Positions 7,868 to 19,406 of a stretch of 64,000 bases of DNA are shown here, piece after piece. The first letter of the stretch is position 1, and every line of letters starts with the position of its first letter. Position numbers and translations under genes: made by a program. The notes beneath the pieces were generated by a model. It worked only from the letters and a program-made list of their open reading frames with translations, made no database searches and was not told the origin of the DNA. The stretch is from positions 744,001-808,000 of the forward strand of contig NZ_JACBYV010000001.1 of the NCBI RefSeq assembly GCF_013408425.1, read 5' to 3'. This DNA is from Pseudomonas flavescens (lineage in GTDB: Bacteria > Pseudomonadota > Gammaproteobacteria > Pseudomonadales > Pseudomonadaceae).

Positions 7868-9871
7868 TCAGTGCGGTCCGCGCTGGCGTGCGGTCTTCAT
7901 CAGGTCTTCCGGGGTGATGTGGCCGACCACCTGAGCCGCGGCGCTGCCGGGTAGTGGCAGGTCGAGGATATGGCCCTTCATCTTGCCTATCACGTGCATC
8001 TCGCAAGGCTTGCAGTCGAATTTCAGGGTCAGCACTTCATCGCCGTGTACCAGTTGCATCGGTGCGACCTTGGTCTTCACGCCGGTGACGCCCTTGGCCT
8101 GTTTCGGGCACAGGTTGAAGGAGAAGCGCAGGCAGTGCTTGGTGATCATCACCGGCACTTCACCCAGTTCCTCGTGGGCCTCGTAGGCTGCGTCGATCAA
8201 CTGCACGCCGTGGCGATGGTAGAACTCGCGAGCCTTGTGGTTGTAGACGTTGGCCAGGAACGACAGGTGCGACTCCGGGTAAACCGGAGGCGGTGTGCTT
8301 TCGGCCTTGCGCCCGCCCCGCGGGTGGGCGGCGATGCGGGCTTCGGTCAGCGCGTCGATGGCCTCGCGGCGCAGGCTCTTGAGCTGCGAGTTCGGTACGA
8401 AGAACGCCTGGGGCGCATCCAGTTCGACGCCTTGGGCATGGTAGATGGTGGTGCCCAGTTGGGTGAGCAGATCACGCAGCCCTTCGAGGGCCTGCTCCGG
8501 TTTGTTGGCCGCACCAAACGGGCCGTCCAGGCTGGCAGAGGCGCTCAGGCCTTCCTCGCTGGTTGCGGTCAGGGTCAGGCGTTCTTCGCGCAGTTCTGCT
8601 TTCCACTGGATACCGATGCGGCGCTCTGCGGAGGTCTTGAGCAGTGCCTGCTGCCAGTTGTGGTCGAGGTTACGGCTCAGTGGATGGTTGGGGCGCAGGC
8701 GGAACATGCCCGCCGGCATCTCGTTGGGCTCGACGCGATAGCGCCAGCGCTTCTCGCCGTCTTCTTCGAACTCTTCTTTCAACTCGGCAATATTGGTGCG
8801 AAAGCCCACCACTTCGCGTTTGACCAGCACATTGAGGCCGTCACCGTTGGACAGCGGTTCAAAGGTAACGGCGATCAGGTCGCGCTTGTTCACTTTCTCG
8901 ACGTGGCCAACGGAAAGCCCGGTGAAGGTCGGCGAATCGAAGGCGCCGATATCGACCTTGCGGTCGGTGACGAAGTAGTCGGTGCTGCCGCGGTGGAAGG
9001 TCTTGTCCGGGTCGGGCAGGAAGAAATGCGCCGTGCGGCCGCTCGAGGCACGGGCGAGATCCGGGCGGTCTTCGAGGATGTCGTCGAGACGCTGGCGGTA
9101 GTAGGCAGTGATGTTCTTCACGTAGCCCATGTCCTTGTAGCGGCCTTCGATCTTGAACGAACGCACGCCAGCTTCGACCAGCGCGCGCAGGTTGGCGCTC
9201 TGGTTGTTGTCCTTCATCGACAGCAGATGCTTCTCGAAGGCTACCACGCGACCCTGATCGTCCTTCAGGGTGTAGGGCAGGCGACAGGCCTGGGAGCAGT
9301 CGCCGCGGTTGGCGCTGCGGCCGTTCTGGGCGTGGGAAATGTTGCACTGCCCGGAGAAGGCCACGCACAGCGCGCCATGGATGAAGAATTCGATGGCTGC
9401 ATCGGTTTCATCGGCGATGGCGCGGATTTCCTGCAGGTTCAGCTCGCGGGCCAGGACCAGTTGCGAGAAACCGGCCTGATCGAGGAACTTGGCCCTGCCC
9501 AGGGTACGGATGTCCGTCTGCGTGCTGGCGTGCAGCTCGATCGGCGGAATGTCCAGATCCAGCACGCCCAGGTCCTGCACGATCAATGCATCCACGCCCG
9601 CGTCGTAGAGCTGGTGGATCAGCGTGCGTGCTGGCTCCAGCTCATCGTCATGCAGGATGGTGTTGATGGTGGTGAACACCCGGGCGTGATAGCGGCGGGC
9701 GAACTCCACGAGCCCGGCGATATCGCTGACCTCGTTGCACGCGTTGTGCCGCGCGCCGAAGCTCGGGCCGCCGATGTAGATGGCGTCGGCGCCATGCAGG
9801 ATGGCCTCGCGGGCGATGCTGACATCACGGGCAGGGCTGAGCAGTTCCAGGTGGTTCTTGGGCAAGGACAT
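7868..9871 (-). CDS. rlhA: 23S rRNA 5-hydroxycytidine C2501 synthase RlhA (U32 peptidase family)
   Basis: A 667-residue U32-family protein, matching the long YdcP/RlhA branch (about 650 residues) rather than TrhP/YegQ (about 450). RlhA hydroxylates C2501 of 23S rRNA using prephenate. The N-terminal TIM-barrel-like region carries LLSPARDVSIAREAILHGAD and a four-cysteine set, Cys169 and Cys176 (GALCVAFSGQC) and Cys192 and Cys196 (DCSQACRLPY), expected to hold an Fe-S cluster. Further family segments are SFKIEGRYKDMGYV and a C-terminal CPKQAKGV / CKPCEMHV region. Transcribed alone, with 190 bp to the next gene upstream. Confidence is high for the family and good for the rlhA subgroup, based on length. 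Confidence 0.87.
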   Translation of the reverse strand: MSLPKNHLELLSPARDVSIAREAILHGADAIYIGGPSFGARHNACNEVSDIAGLVEFARRYHARVFTTINTILHDDELEPARTLIHQLYDAGVDALIVQDLGVLDLDIPPIELHASTQTDIRTLGRAKFLDQAGFSQLVLARELNLQEIRAIADETDAAIEFFIHGALCVAFSGQCNISHAQNGRSANRGDCSQACRLPYTLKDDQGRVVAFEKHLLSMKDNNQSANLRALVEAGVRSFKIEGRYKDMGYVKNITAYYRQRLDDILEDRPDLARASSGRTAHFFLPDPDKTFHRGSTDYFVTDRKVDIGAFDSPTFTGLSVGHVEKVNKRDLIAVTFEPLSNGDGLNVLVKREVVGFRTNIAELKEEFEEDGEKRWRYRVEPNEMPAGMFRLRPNHPLSRNLDHNWQQALLKTSAERRIGIQWKAELREERLTLTATSEEGLSASASLDGPFGAANKPEQALEGLRDLLTQLGTTIYHAQGVELDAPQAFFVPNSQLKSLRREAIDALTEARIAAHPRGGRKAESTPPPVYPESHLSFLANVYNHKAREFYHRHGVQLIDAAYEAHEELGEVPVMITKHCLRFSFNLCPKQAKGVTGVKTKVAPMQLVHGDEVLTLKFDCKPCEMHVIGKMKGHILDLPLPGSAAAQVVGHITPEDLMKTARQRGPH

Positions 9872-10061
9872 GTTTTTTCTTTATAGGGCTGAGCACGGTC
9901 GAGGTGCGCATTGTACCGGCCTGCGGGGCGGAGGGCACCCCGAGCCGCCGGTTGGTTGCCTGTAGCCGGCGGCCAGCCCTGCCAGCAGGCGCCGAGCCTG
10001 CACAACTCTGCCGCCCTCGCAAGTCGTTCAGGTGCCGTCCTGCCCTGGAAAGCTAGGAGCA

Positions 10062-11045
10062 CTATGGCCGGAAACGATAATCCACCGGTACGAAGGCATA
10101 GCCCTGGCCGTCCTGGCGTAGATGGCCGATGCCGGGATAAGGCAGGTGAGCAGCGGCAATGCGCTCGCGCTGTGCGACGAAGGCATCGAAGCGGTTCTTG
10201 CGCTGGGCGGAGGCACTCGGTTGGTCGAGGTCGAAATCGATGGTGACCTTAGGGTTGGGCATCTGCACGGCATAGACATGCACCAGGTCGCCGATAAAGG
10301 TGATGCTGTCTTCCCCATTCTTCAGGCGGAAGTTGCTGTGCCCAGGCGTATGGCCTGGAGCCGGGATCGTGGTGATTCCTGGCAGCACTTCACTGCTGCC
10401 CTCGAAGGTTTTCACCTGACCCGATGCCAGGTAGGGCGAGATGCTGTCGCTGGCGATCTTGAAGTAGGACTTGTCATAACCGGGTACGCCGTTTTGGCGG
10501 TCGGCGGCCAGGAAATAGTCGATATCGCTCTTGGCCACATGCACCACGGCATTGGGGAACACGATCTGCCCGCCCTGAACTAGGCCACCGCTGTGGTCGC
10601 TGTGCAGGTGGGTGATGAGAATGTCATCGATCTGCTCCGGCTTCACGCCGATCCGCGAGAGGCTGCCTAGCAGCTTGCCGCCGGTGTGGGCGCCGAAAAG
10701 AGTGCCTGCGCCAGTATCGACGAGCACCAGACGCTTGCCAGTGTCGATCAGAAAGGCGTTGATCGAGGTTTCCACCGGATTGGTCTGGAAGCCGCGCGCG
10801 AGCAGTTTGTCGATCTGCTCGGTGGACAGTCCCTTGAGCAGCGCATGGCTGTCCACCGGAACCGAACCGTCGCTCAGTGCCGTGACCTGCAGCTCACCGA
10901 CATTGAAGCGGTAGTAACCGGCCTGGGTGGCCTGCTCGGTTGTTGCGCTCGCTGCCAGCGCCGGTTGTGCAGCATGGGCGGGGAGCGCGCCGGCAGTGGC
11001 AAGGGTCAGGGCGCTGAGGAGGAGGGCGAGGGGCGTGCGAGACAT
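10062..11045 (-). CDS. Secreted MBL-fold metallo-hydrolase
   Basis: A 327-residue metallo-beta-lactamase-fold enzyme with a signal peptide (MSRTPLALLLSALTLATAGALPAHA). The zinc-binding HLHSDH motif is at His146-His151, with the later ligands in PAPGHTPGHS (about 250) and GDLVH (about 272). It resembles the many AHL-lactonase-like or N-acyl-hydrolase-like periplasmic MBL proteins, but the substrate cannot be read from sequence. It is divergent from a LysR gene 157 bp away, which probably regulates it. Confidence 0.85.
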   Translation of the reverse strand: MSRTPLALLLSALTLATAGALPAHAAQPALAASATTEQATQAGYYRFNVGELQVTALSDGSVPVDSHALLKGLSTEQIDKLLARGFQTNPVETSINAFLIDTGKRLVLVDTGAGTLFGAHTGGKLLGSLSRIGVKPEQIDDILITHLHSDHSGGLVQGGQIVFPNAVVHVAKSDIDYFLAADRQNGVPGYDKSYFKIASDSISPYLASGQVKTFEGSSEVLPGITTIPAPGHTPGHSNFRLKNGEDSITFIGDLVHVYAVQMPNPKVTIDFDLDQPSASAQRKNRFDAFVAQRERIAAAHLPYPGIGHLRQDGQGYAFVPVDYRFRP

Positions 11046-11202
11046 GAATGCTCCGTTGTCGATTGGTTCGCTCGGGCTCGATCAGGTATCGGTATTAAGG
11101 ATGCCTGTAAGCCAATATAGGTTGTTTTCTCTGGTGCTGCTAAGCTAACGCCGCCAGGCTCAGGGGTGTGAGTGGGCAGATTCCATACGAGGTATTGGTG
11201 AT

Positions 11203-12114
11203 TTGGATATCAGACGCTCTGAGCTTCCCCTGTTGATCTCGCTTGACGTGCTGCTGGAAGAGCAGAATGTCACCCGCGCCGCCCGGCGTCTGAATATCAG
11301 CCAGTCGACCCTGTCCGGGCAGCTTTCGCGGCTGCGTATGTTGTTCGGCGATGCACTGCTGATGCCATCCAGCAACGGGCGCGGTATGGTGCCGACCCCG
11401 CGAGCGCTGGAGCTGCGCGGGCCGCTTGGCCAGGCGCTGGCAGGCCTGCGTGAGGCGGTGGTGAGCGACAGCGAGTTCGTCCCCGCAACCTCGCGGCGAA
11501 CCTTCGTCATCGCTGCCAACGACAACGTATTCACCATCGCCGGGCTCTCGGTAATGGCTCAGGCCGCAGCGTTGCAAAACCCGGGACTGCGCATTGCCTC
11601 GATACCGGCGAGCGAAGAAGGTTTGGTCGAGCGCATGGCGCGCGGTGAAGTCGATCTGTTTCTCGGTGATGCGGCCAGGATTCCGGATGTATTGAAGATT
11701 CGCTTCCTCAAGAGCGATCACTTCCTGATGGCCCAGCGCATTGGCCACCCGCGTGGCAAGGTGGTGCCGACCCTGGCTGAGTACTGCCAGCTGCAGCATG
11801 TGATCGTGTCGCAACGGGCGCATTTTCATACCGCCATCGACGATGTTCTAGCGGATCTGGGGCGTGTACGCCACGTCGCCATGGCCGTGCCCAGCTACAA
11901 CCAGGTCGCCTTGGTACTGGCGCACAGTGATCAGGTGGCAACCATGCCAAGCCGCTTGCTGGCTCGTTACGATTCCCTGCTCGAAGTGGTCGACCTGCCA
12001 TTCGATATTCCTCAGTTCCAGTTTTCGATGGCCTGGCACCCGAGGGCGCACCATGATCCGGGGTCGATCTGGCTGCGTGAGCGCTTCATCGAAGCCATCA
12101 CGGCAGGGCATTGA
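11203..12114 (+). CDS. LysR-family transcriptional regulator (TTG start)
   Basis: A 303-residue LysR regulator with HTH at about residues 20-45 (NVTRAARRLNISQSTLSGQL), of the NodD-like group that begins DIRRSELPLLISLDVLLEE. No in-frame ATG or GTG matches the family N-terminus; the TTG at 11203 does, with GAGG about ten bases upstream. A rare start suggests a low expression level. It is divergent from the MBL-fold hydrolase gene, the likely target. The inducer is unknown. Confidence 0.88.
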   Translation: MDIRRSELPLLISLDVLLEEQNVTRAARRLNISQSTLSGQLSRLRMLFGDALLMPSSNGRGMVPTPRALELRGPLGQALAGLREAVVSDSEFVPATSRRTFVIAANDNVFTIAGLSVMAQAAALQNPGLRIASIPASEEGLVERMARGEVDLFLGDAARIPDVLKIRFLKSDHFLMAQRIGHPRGKVVPTLAEYCQLQHVIVSQRAHFHTAIDDVLADLGRVRHVAMAVPSYNQVALVLAHSDQVATMPSRLLARYDSLLEVVDLPFDIPQFQFSMAWHPRAHHDPGSIWLRERFIEAITAGH

Positions 12115-12195
12115 TCGGCACAATTGCCGGCAAGGCTTTTGGGCGATGGCTAACTGTGGGACATTAGCGGCCTTTTTTGCCGGGGAGCGTTTTCG

Positions 12196-12837
12196 ATGGA
12201 TAACAAGGGGCTCGAAAAGCTCGACCAGTTGCTGCTCAAGTACGGCAACGATGATTCCGTTCTGTCCGCCAGCGAGCTGGATGGTTTCTTTGCCGGGATC
12301 GTCTCCGGGCCGCGGCAGATCGACCCGGGTGTCTGGTATCCGGCCATCTGGGCCGACAAACTGCCCCGCTGGCCAAGCGACAAGGAGGCGGAAACCTTCA
12401 GGAAGCTGGCCATCGAACTGATGAGCGAAGCGGCTTACATGCTTGGCGAAGAGCCGGACGATTACGAGGCGATCTTCCTGGCCGACAACAACGGCAAGGG
12501 TGAAAAGCTCATCGTTTCTGAGTGGTGTGCGGGTTACCTGCATGGCGCGAATACTGCCGGTTGGCTGGATGACGGGTTGCCCGAGGCGCTGGAAGCCTCG
12601 TTGGCGGTAATCATTCTGCACGGTGCAGAGAGCGGCTCGGAAGCGCTCAATGCCATGTCAGACTATGAGTACGATGCCTCCGTCGCCACCCTCGAACCAG
12701 CTGCGGTGGCGATCTACGCCTACTGGCAGGAACATCTCGAACCGTTGCTGCCGGTACGTCGGGACGAAACCAAGGTTGGCCGTAACGACCCATGCACCTG
12801 CGGCAGCGGCAAGAAATACAAGCAATGCTGCATGTAG
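12196..12837 (+). CDS. YecA-like (UPF0149) protein with C-terminal SEC-C zinc motif
   Basis: A 213-residue protein. Residues 1-170 form the UPF0149 domain ([24 protein letters not shown]). The C-terminus ends in a SEC-C metal-binding motif, [18 protein letters not shown], the same zinc ligand set found at the SecA tail, where it contacts ribosome and SecB. The combination is that of E. coli YecA. A role in protein targeting or ribosome association is plausible but unproven. Downstream lies the REP array. Confidence 0.87.
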   Translation: MDNKGLEKLDQLLLKYGNDDSVLSASELDGFFAGIVSGPRQIDPGVWYPAIWADKLPRWPSDKEAETFRKLAIELMSEAAYMLGEEPDDYEAIFLADNNGKGEKLIVSEWCAGYLHGANTAGWLDDGLPEALEASLAVIILHGAESGSEALNAMSDYEYDASVATLEPAAVAIYAYWQEHLEPLLPVRRDETKVGRNDPCTCGSGKKYKQCCM

Positions 12838-13907
12838 TGAGCTCGCCCCGGGCATCATCTGCATAGGCGCCGGCTTGCCGGCGATTGGTAAGCAAACCGG
12901 CAGTTTGCCGAATGGCCGCAATCGATTCGCCCCGGGGGCGGGGCTCCTACCGAGTTGATGACCCAGGAGCCGCGACCCCGCGGCGAATGGCGGCGTCACT
13001 GTCGATTCTGCTGGATGACCACTAACGCATCGCCCGCAAGCGGGCTCCTACACGGGCAGCGCGGATGCGGCGATGTTATCGGGGTACCGGACCGTAGGAG
13101 CCGGCTTGCCGGCGATTGGTAAGCGAACCGGCAGATTGCCTGACGGCCGCAATCGATTCGCCCCGGGGGCGGGGCTCCTACCGAGTTGATGATCCACTGG
13201 GCCTCGTAGGAACCGCGACCCCGCGGCGAATGGCGGCGTCACTGCCGATTCTGCTGGATGACCACTAACGCATCGCCCGCAAGCGGGCTCCTACACGGGC
13301 AGCGCGGATGCGGCGATGTTATCGGGGTACCCGACCGTAGGAGCCGGCTTGCCGGCGATTGGTAAGCAAACCGGCAGTTTGCCGAATGGCTGCAATCGAT
13401 TCGCCCCGGGGGCCGGGCTCCTACCGGGTTGATGACTCACTCGGCCTCGTAGGAACCGCGACCCGGCGGCGAATGGCGGCGTCACTGCCGATTCTGCTGG
13501 ATGGCCACCCACGCATCGCCCGCAAGCGGGCTCCTACACGGGCAACGCGGATGCGGCGATGTTATCGAGGTACCCGACCGTAGGAGCCGGCTTGCCGGCG
13601 ATTGGTAAGCGAACCGGCAGTTTGCCTGACGGCCGCAATCGATTCGCCCCGAGGTCGGGGCTCCTGCCGAGTTGATAACCCACTGGGCTTCGTAGGAACC
13701 GCGACCCCGCGGCGAATGGCGGCGTCACTGCCGATTCTGCTGGATGGCCACCCACGCATCGCCCGCAAGCGGGCTCCTACACGGGCAACGCGGATGCGGC
13801 GATGTTATCGGGGTACCCGACCGTAGGAGCCGGCTTGAACTGGCTTAATAAATCTGGACACCTCAATCGGGCGCTATGATGGCGTCCACAACAGGGGGTG
13901 TTTTGTT

Positions 13908-15043
<1,136 letters not shown>

Positions 15044-15837
15044 ACCATAAACGGTGTCCAGAATTACTTGACCAGTTCAGCTTGCCGGCGATTGGTAAGC
15101 GAACCGGCAGTTTGCCTGACGGCCGCAATCGATTCGCCCCGAGGTCGGGGCTCCTGCCGAGTTGATAACCCACTGGGCTTCGTAGGAACCGCGACCCCGC
15201 GGCGAATGGCGGCGTCACTGCCGATTCTGCTGGATGGCCACCCACGCATCGCCCGCAAGCGGGCTCCTACACGGGCAACGCGGATGCGGCGATGTTATCG
15301 GGGTACCCGACCGTAGGAGCCGGCTTGCCGGCTAATGGCGGCGTCACTGCCGATTCTGATAGATGGCCACTAACGCATCGCCCGCAAGCGGGCTCCTACA
15401 CGGGCAGCGCGGATGCGGCGATGTTATCGGGATACCGGACCGTAGGAGCCGGCTTGCCGGCGATTGGTAAGCGAACCGGCAGTTTGCCTGACGGCCGCAA
15501 TCGATTCGCCCCGAGGTCGGGGCTCCTGCCGAGTTGATAACCCACTGGGCTTCGTAGGAACCGCGACCCCGCGGCGAATGGTGGCGTCACTGCCGATTCT
15601 GCTGGATGGTCACTAACGCATCGCCCGCAAGCGGGCTCCTACACTGGCAGCGCGGATGCGGCGATGTTATCGGGGTACCGGACCGTAGGAGCCGGCTTGC
15701 CGGCGAATGGTGGCGTCACTGCCGATTCTGCTGGATTGTCACTAACGTATCGCCCGCAAGCGGGCTCCTACACGGGCAACGCGGATGCGGCGATGTGTTG
15801 CGATATGGCCGCGATCGTATTGCCCGCAAATGCGCGC

Positions 15838-16659
15838 CTACGCGAGCAGCTCTCCGAACGCCTTGTCGGCTTCCAGTACGGCTGGCAAGGCGTCGAACAG
15901 CTTGCCCAGATCCACCTCTTCGAACAGCGGGCCTTCCAGATCCTGGCGGGCTTCGTCCGTCAGGCCGTGGGCTTCGAGGCTTTCCTCGACGTGAATGGCC
16001 TGCGCGACCAGGCGCGCGTACTGGCTGCCGTCCGGTGCCTGGGCGGGTTTGCCCTGGTAGGCGATGGCGTTCTGGATCAGGGCCGGCAACTGCCAGCGGC
16101 GTGCCAGCTCGGCGCCGACTTCCGGGTAGCCGAAGCCCAGTTGCAACGTTTCCTCGGCAGCCTGGGCAGCGGCTTCGCGGTGCGGGTGACGGTTCAGGCG
16201 GCGGGCGAAGTCCGGCGCACCGCTCTGGATCAGCAGCTCGCCGATGTTGTGCATCATCCCGCAGGTGAAGGCCGCATCGGCGTCGAGCTTGAGCTGCTTG
16301 GCCAGCGTGCGGGCGATGCTGGCGACGCGGAAGCTGCGGATCCAGAAACTCTTCAGGTCGAATCCCGTGTCGACCTTGAAGGCGCCGGTCATGGCCGAAG
16401 CCAGCACCAGGGTGCGCAGCGTGTTGAAGCCCAGGCGCATGGCCGCATCTTCCACGCTGTTGGCCTCCCGCGAGCCACGAAAGCGCGCCGAGTTGGCCAG
16501 GCGCAGCACCTTGGCGGCGATCACCGGGTCACGCTCGATATTGCGCGCCACGCTTTCCAGGCTGGTGGCGGGGTTGTCGAATTGCTGGATCAGATCCTGG
16601 GCGACCTTGGGAACGCTGGGCAGGCTGTGCAGTTCGGCGAAGAGACTGGTGATATCCAT
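15838..16659 (-). CDS. HDOD domain protein
   Basis: A 273-residue protein that is essentially one HDOD domain: SVPKVAQDLIQQFDNP, RDPVIAAKVLRLANSARF, GFNTLRTLVLASAM and the GMMHNIGELLI segment, where the HD pair of true phosphohydrolases is replaced by HN. HDOD proteins are non-enzymatic signalling adaptors, often linked to c-di-GMP and stress responses. Its neighbour on the same strand is a diguanylate cyclase gene, 132 bp upstream. The stop codon lies immediately next to the REP array. Confidence 0.9.
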   Translation of the reverse strand: MDITSLFAELHSLPSVPKVAQDLIQQFDNPATSLESVARNIERDPVIAAKVLRLANSARFRGSREANSVEDAAMRLGFNTLRTLVLASAMTGAFKVDTGFDLKSFWIRSFRVASIARTLAKQLKLDADAAFTCGMMHNIGELLIQSGAPDFARRLNRHPHREAAAQAAEETLQLGFGYPEVGAELARRWQLPALIQNAIAYQGKPAQAPDGSQYARLVAQAIHVEESLEAHGLTDEARQDLEGPLFEEVDLGKLFDALPAVLEADKAFGELLA

Positions 16660-16791
16660 ATGATGCTCCTGGGCAGATTCCGGGGGACGATATGGAGTTT
16701 CAGCATAGTCGCGCTAGCGGCCGCTGCCAGGCGCAGATCCGCCTTTTTCGCAACAGGGCGGGGCCGCACAGGCTGAAAAACGCACGTGTTT

Positions 16792-17844
16792 TCAAGACGT
16801 AGCCTGGTGTCCGGCGCAAACTTGCAGCTCATCGGCAACCACCTGATTTCGCCCCGCACGCTTCGCCGCATAGGTGCGCCGATCCGCTGCGTTCATCAGT
16901 TCGTCCAGGCGGTCGCCATCCGCACCGAGGCTGGCTACGCCGGCGCTGAGGGTCATCTGCAAAGGCGCGTCATTGAGTTCCATCGGGGTGCTGGCCAGGC
17001 GTTCACGCAGTTCTTCGGCAATCACCGCAGCCTGCTGTGCACTGGTATTGGGTAACAGCGCCGCGAACTCTTCGCCGCCCAGGCGGCAGAGCAGGTCGGT
17101 GGCGCGCAGCCGCTGCGATAGCACGGCGGCGAAGTGCTGGAGCGCCTGATCACCGGCCTCGTGGCCGAAGCGGTCATTGATCTGCTTGAAGTGGTCGATG
17201 TCCAGGTACACCAGAGCCAGCGGGGTGTGGTTGCGATGGGCATGGTTGCGCTCGCGATGAAACACTTCGGCGAGTTTCGAGCGGTTGGCCAGGCCGGTGA
17301 GGTTATCGGTGCTGATCAGCTCGATCAGCCGCCTCTCGGTGATTGCCCGGGTCTGTTCGTAAGTGTGGGAAAAGATGGTGATGGCAAGCGTTGCCAGGCC
17401 GATGTCGAGCAGGAAGCCCATATTGTCCATCGGGTCCTTGTCGGCGTAATGCAGGGTGTACAGGTACAGCCCCAGGCTCACGAACACCAGCGAACCTATC
17501 AGCCCCAGGCGCAGGCCGAGCAGCAGGTAGAGAATGATGGGGATGGTCTGGATCCAGGCGAAGATGCCCACCGACGTATGCGGGTTGGCCAGGGTGAACA
17601 TCATCACCGTCAGAAACGGGACCAGATAGATGATGGTCAATGCTCGCAGGCGCTGGGTGCGGTCGATGATCAGCAGCATGTACAACGACACCAGCGTGTA
17701 GGCCAGCTCCATGCCTGCCAGCAGCCATAGCCCACGGGTTGCGTTGAAAATCGAGAACAGCACGCCGAAGCACATCGTTACCCACAGCAGTGCCTTGAGC
17801 ATGACGCGTCGCGTTTGGTCACTGTGGTCGAGCGGTTTGGGCAT
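16792..17844 (-). CDS. Membrane diguanylate cyclase (GGDEF)
   Basis: A 350-residue protein with five to six membrane segments in the first 160 residues and a GGDEF domain in the C-terminal half. The catalytic loop reads GGEEF at 256-260, an active variant. An inhibitory RxxD site (RATD, 247-250) lies five residues before it, so product feedback inhibition is expected. It makes c-di-GMP from two GTP at the inner membrane. The membrane domain resembles the sensor modules of other Pseudomonas cyclases, but its signal is unknown. Upstream of the HDOD gene on the same strand. Confidence 0.9.
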   Translation of the reverse strand: MPKPLDHSDQTRRVMLKALLWVTMCFGVLFSIFNATRGLWLLAGMELAYTLVSLYMLLIIDRTQRLRALTIIYLVPFLTVMMFTLANPHTSVGIFAWIQTIPIILYLLLGLRLGLIGSLVFVSLGLYLYTLHYADKDPMDNMGFLLDIGLATLAITIFSHTYEQTRAITERRLIELISTDNLTGLANRSKLAEVFHRERNHAHRNHTPLALVYLDIDHFKQINDRFGHEAGDQALQHFAAVLSQRLRATDLLCRLGGEEFAALLPNTSAQQAAVIAEELRERLASTPMELNDAPLQMTLSAGVASLGADGDRLDELMNAADRRTYAAKRAGRNQVVADELQVCAGHQATS

Positions 17845-17963
17845 CTATGAGTTCTGCAGACGATCATGGGTAACAAGCGTAGCGGCGCGTTCTGACTATT
17901 GCAGCCCTTGCCAGCTCACGCAGCAGATTGCAGACGATTTTGCACGAAGAAGGCATCGTGCCA

Positions 17964-18686
17964 CTAGGGGTGCTTCGCCAACTGCTGGCGCAGCACGGGA
18001 CGCATATCCAGCGAGGCCGTGCAGCCATGCTCGAAGGCCGCCTCCAGCCATTCGAGGTTGCGTTCGATGGCCTCACGGCTTTCCGGAGCCCGGCTGTTGC
18101 CGAGGATGTATTCGGCCTCGGCGCGAAACTGCTCATGACTCAACGTATTGACCTGAGCCGGATCGACGGCGAAGCACTGGCTGGCTCTCATCGGCAGCGG
18201 GTAATAGGCCATGGCGGGATCTTCCTGCAACAGTGACCGCTCGACAGCATCGATCACTGCCAGATGTTCAGGGCTGTTGAACTCGAAACGCTTGTAGGCG
18301 GTGTCGCACGCCTGAGCGTTCAGCACGGCTGCGGCCACGAAGCCCGTTCTGGCCAAGGCATCCAGCGAAGCGCAGCCCTGGCGTCGGTCCTCCAGTGCCA
18401 CGAGGGGATCCTGTGACCGCCTCTTCAGGCGCTCCTGCGCCTGAAACAGCCTGGCAGCCGGGTGGCCGAGCTGCGCAGCGCGATCGATATTGGTGCCGAA
18501 GTCATCGAGGTGGCGGTCGAGCTCCTCGGTGTCACCGCTCTGTTCGTTGATCGAGCGTTGCAGCTGGTTCAGCGCCTCCATCCCCTGTTCGTAAAAGGCC
18601 TCGGCTCTGGTAGTTGCCGCCGCGCTGGTGAGGCTGAACAGGGAAATGCCCAGCGCAAGGAGGCAAGCCAATGAAGAGTTGTGCAT
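17964..18686 (-). CDS. Exported protein of unknown function
   Basis: A 240-residue protein with a signal peptide (MHNSSLACLLALGISLFSLTSAAA) and a helical, mostly polar body. It has four scattered cysteines and segments such as RAAQLGHPAARLFQAQERLKR that recall Sel1/TPR-like helical repeats. I chose ATG 18686 because it begins the signal peptide; the ORF extends to 18833 without features. I do not recognise a family. Periplasmic location is the only firm statement. Confidence 0.65.
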   Translation of the reverse strand: MHNSSLACLLALGISLFSLTSAAATTRAEAFYEQGMEALNQLQRSINEQSGDTEELDRHLDDFGTNIDRAAQLGHPAARLFQAQERLKRRSQDPLVALEDRRQGCASLDALARTGFVAAAVLNAQACDTAYKRFEFNSPEHLAVIDAVERSLLQEDPAMAYYPLPMRASQCFAVDPAQVNTLSHEQFRAEAEYILGNSRAPESREAIERNLEWLEAAFEHGCTASLDMRPVLRQQLAKHP

Positions 18687-18825
18687 GTGAACCTGATGAC
18701 GAAACCTTGATGTAAGGCGTACGACCATGGTTGCGCGCGAGGATTCGACGCGGCCCTGATCGCATGCCGAGATACCAGCGTATGTACAGATCGAGCGTTG
18801 TGTGGCATCGCTCAGGGCACCGTTT

Positions 18826-19173
18826 TCAGGCAAACACGAAATACTTGCGCACCGTCTCTACCACCTCCCAGGTGCCTTTCATGCCGGGCTCGACCACGAA
18901 GATATCCCCGGCCCTGAGGTGGATCGGCGCCATGCCGTCCGGGGTGATGATGCAGTAGCCTTCCTGGAAGTGGCAGTACTCCCACTTCACGTAGTCCACC
19001 CGCCATTTGCCGGGTGTGCAGATCCAGGTACCCATGATCTTGCTGCCGTCATCGGAGGTGTAGGCGTTGAGGTTGACGGTATGCGGTTCGCCTTCGATGC
19101 GTTCCCATTTGCAGGCATCGACGACGGGCATCGGTTGGGTATCGCGCAGTACGGTGATCGGTTGGTTGGCCAT
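18826..19173 (-). CDS. Cupin-domain protein (DUF861/EutQ-like)
   Basis: A 115-residue single-domain cupin. The C-terminal half carries the two cupin motifs in degenerate form: WEYCHFQEGYCIITPDG and LRAGDIFVVEPGMKGTWEV. The WICTPGKWRV segment is typical of the Cupin_3 group. ATG 19173 follows GGAG; the in-frame extension to 19275 lacks one. No catalytic function can be named. Confidence 0.8.
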   Translation of the reverse strand: MANQPITVLRDTQPMPVVDACKWERIEGEPHTVNLNAYTSDDGSKIMGTWICTPGKWRVDYVKWEYCHFQEGYCIITPDGMAPIHLRAGDIFVVEPGMKGTWEVVETVRKYFVFA

Positions 19174-19406
19174 GAGTGGCTCCTGGTGGCGGTAGAGGTC
19201 ACCCAGCATAGAGCCGTGCGGCAGCGGCCAATTGTCCAGGCTCGACACCGCTGTGCCCATCCGCGCTATAGGCATCTTTACTGCCGCCGGCCCGGAACTT
19301 GTAATTTTCCCTTTCAGTCCTATCTCTCATTGAGAGGTGGCGCCAGGCGCCGCATCAGCAAGCCGCACAGGGATGTCTTACCCTTCATCGCTCAATCGAG
19401 GCGCCC

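Noticed and set aside
7970..9886. 638-codon open frame opposite rlhA
   Set aside because: Antisense shadow created by codon bias; composition is not protein-like for any family.
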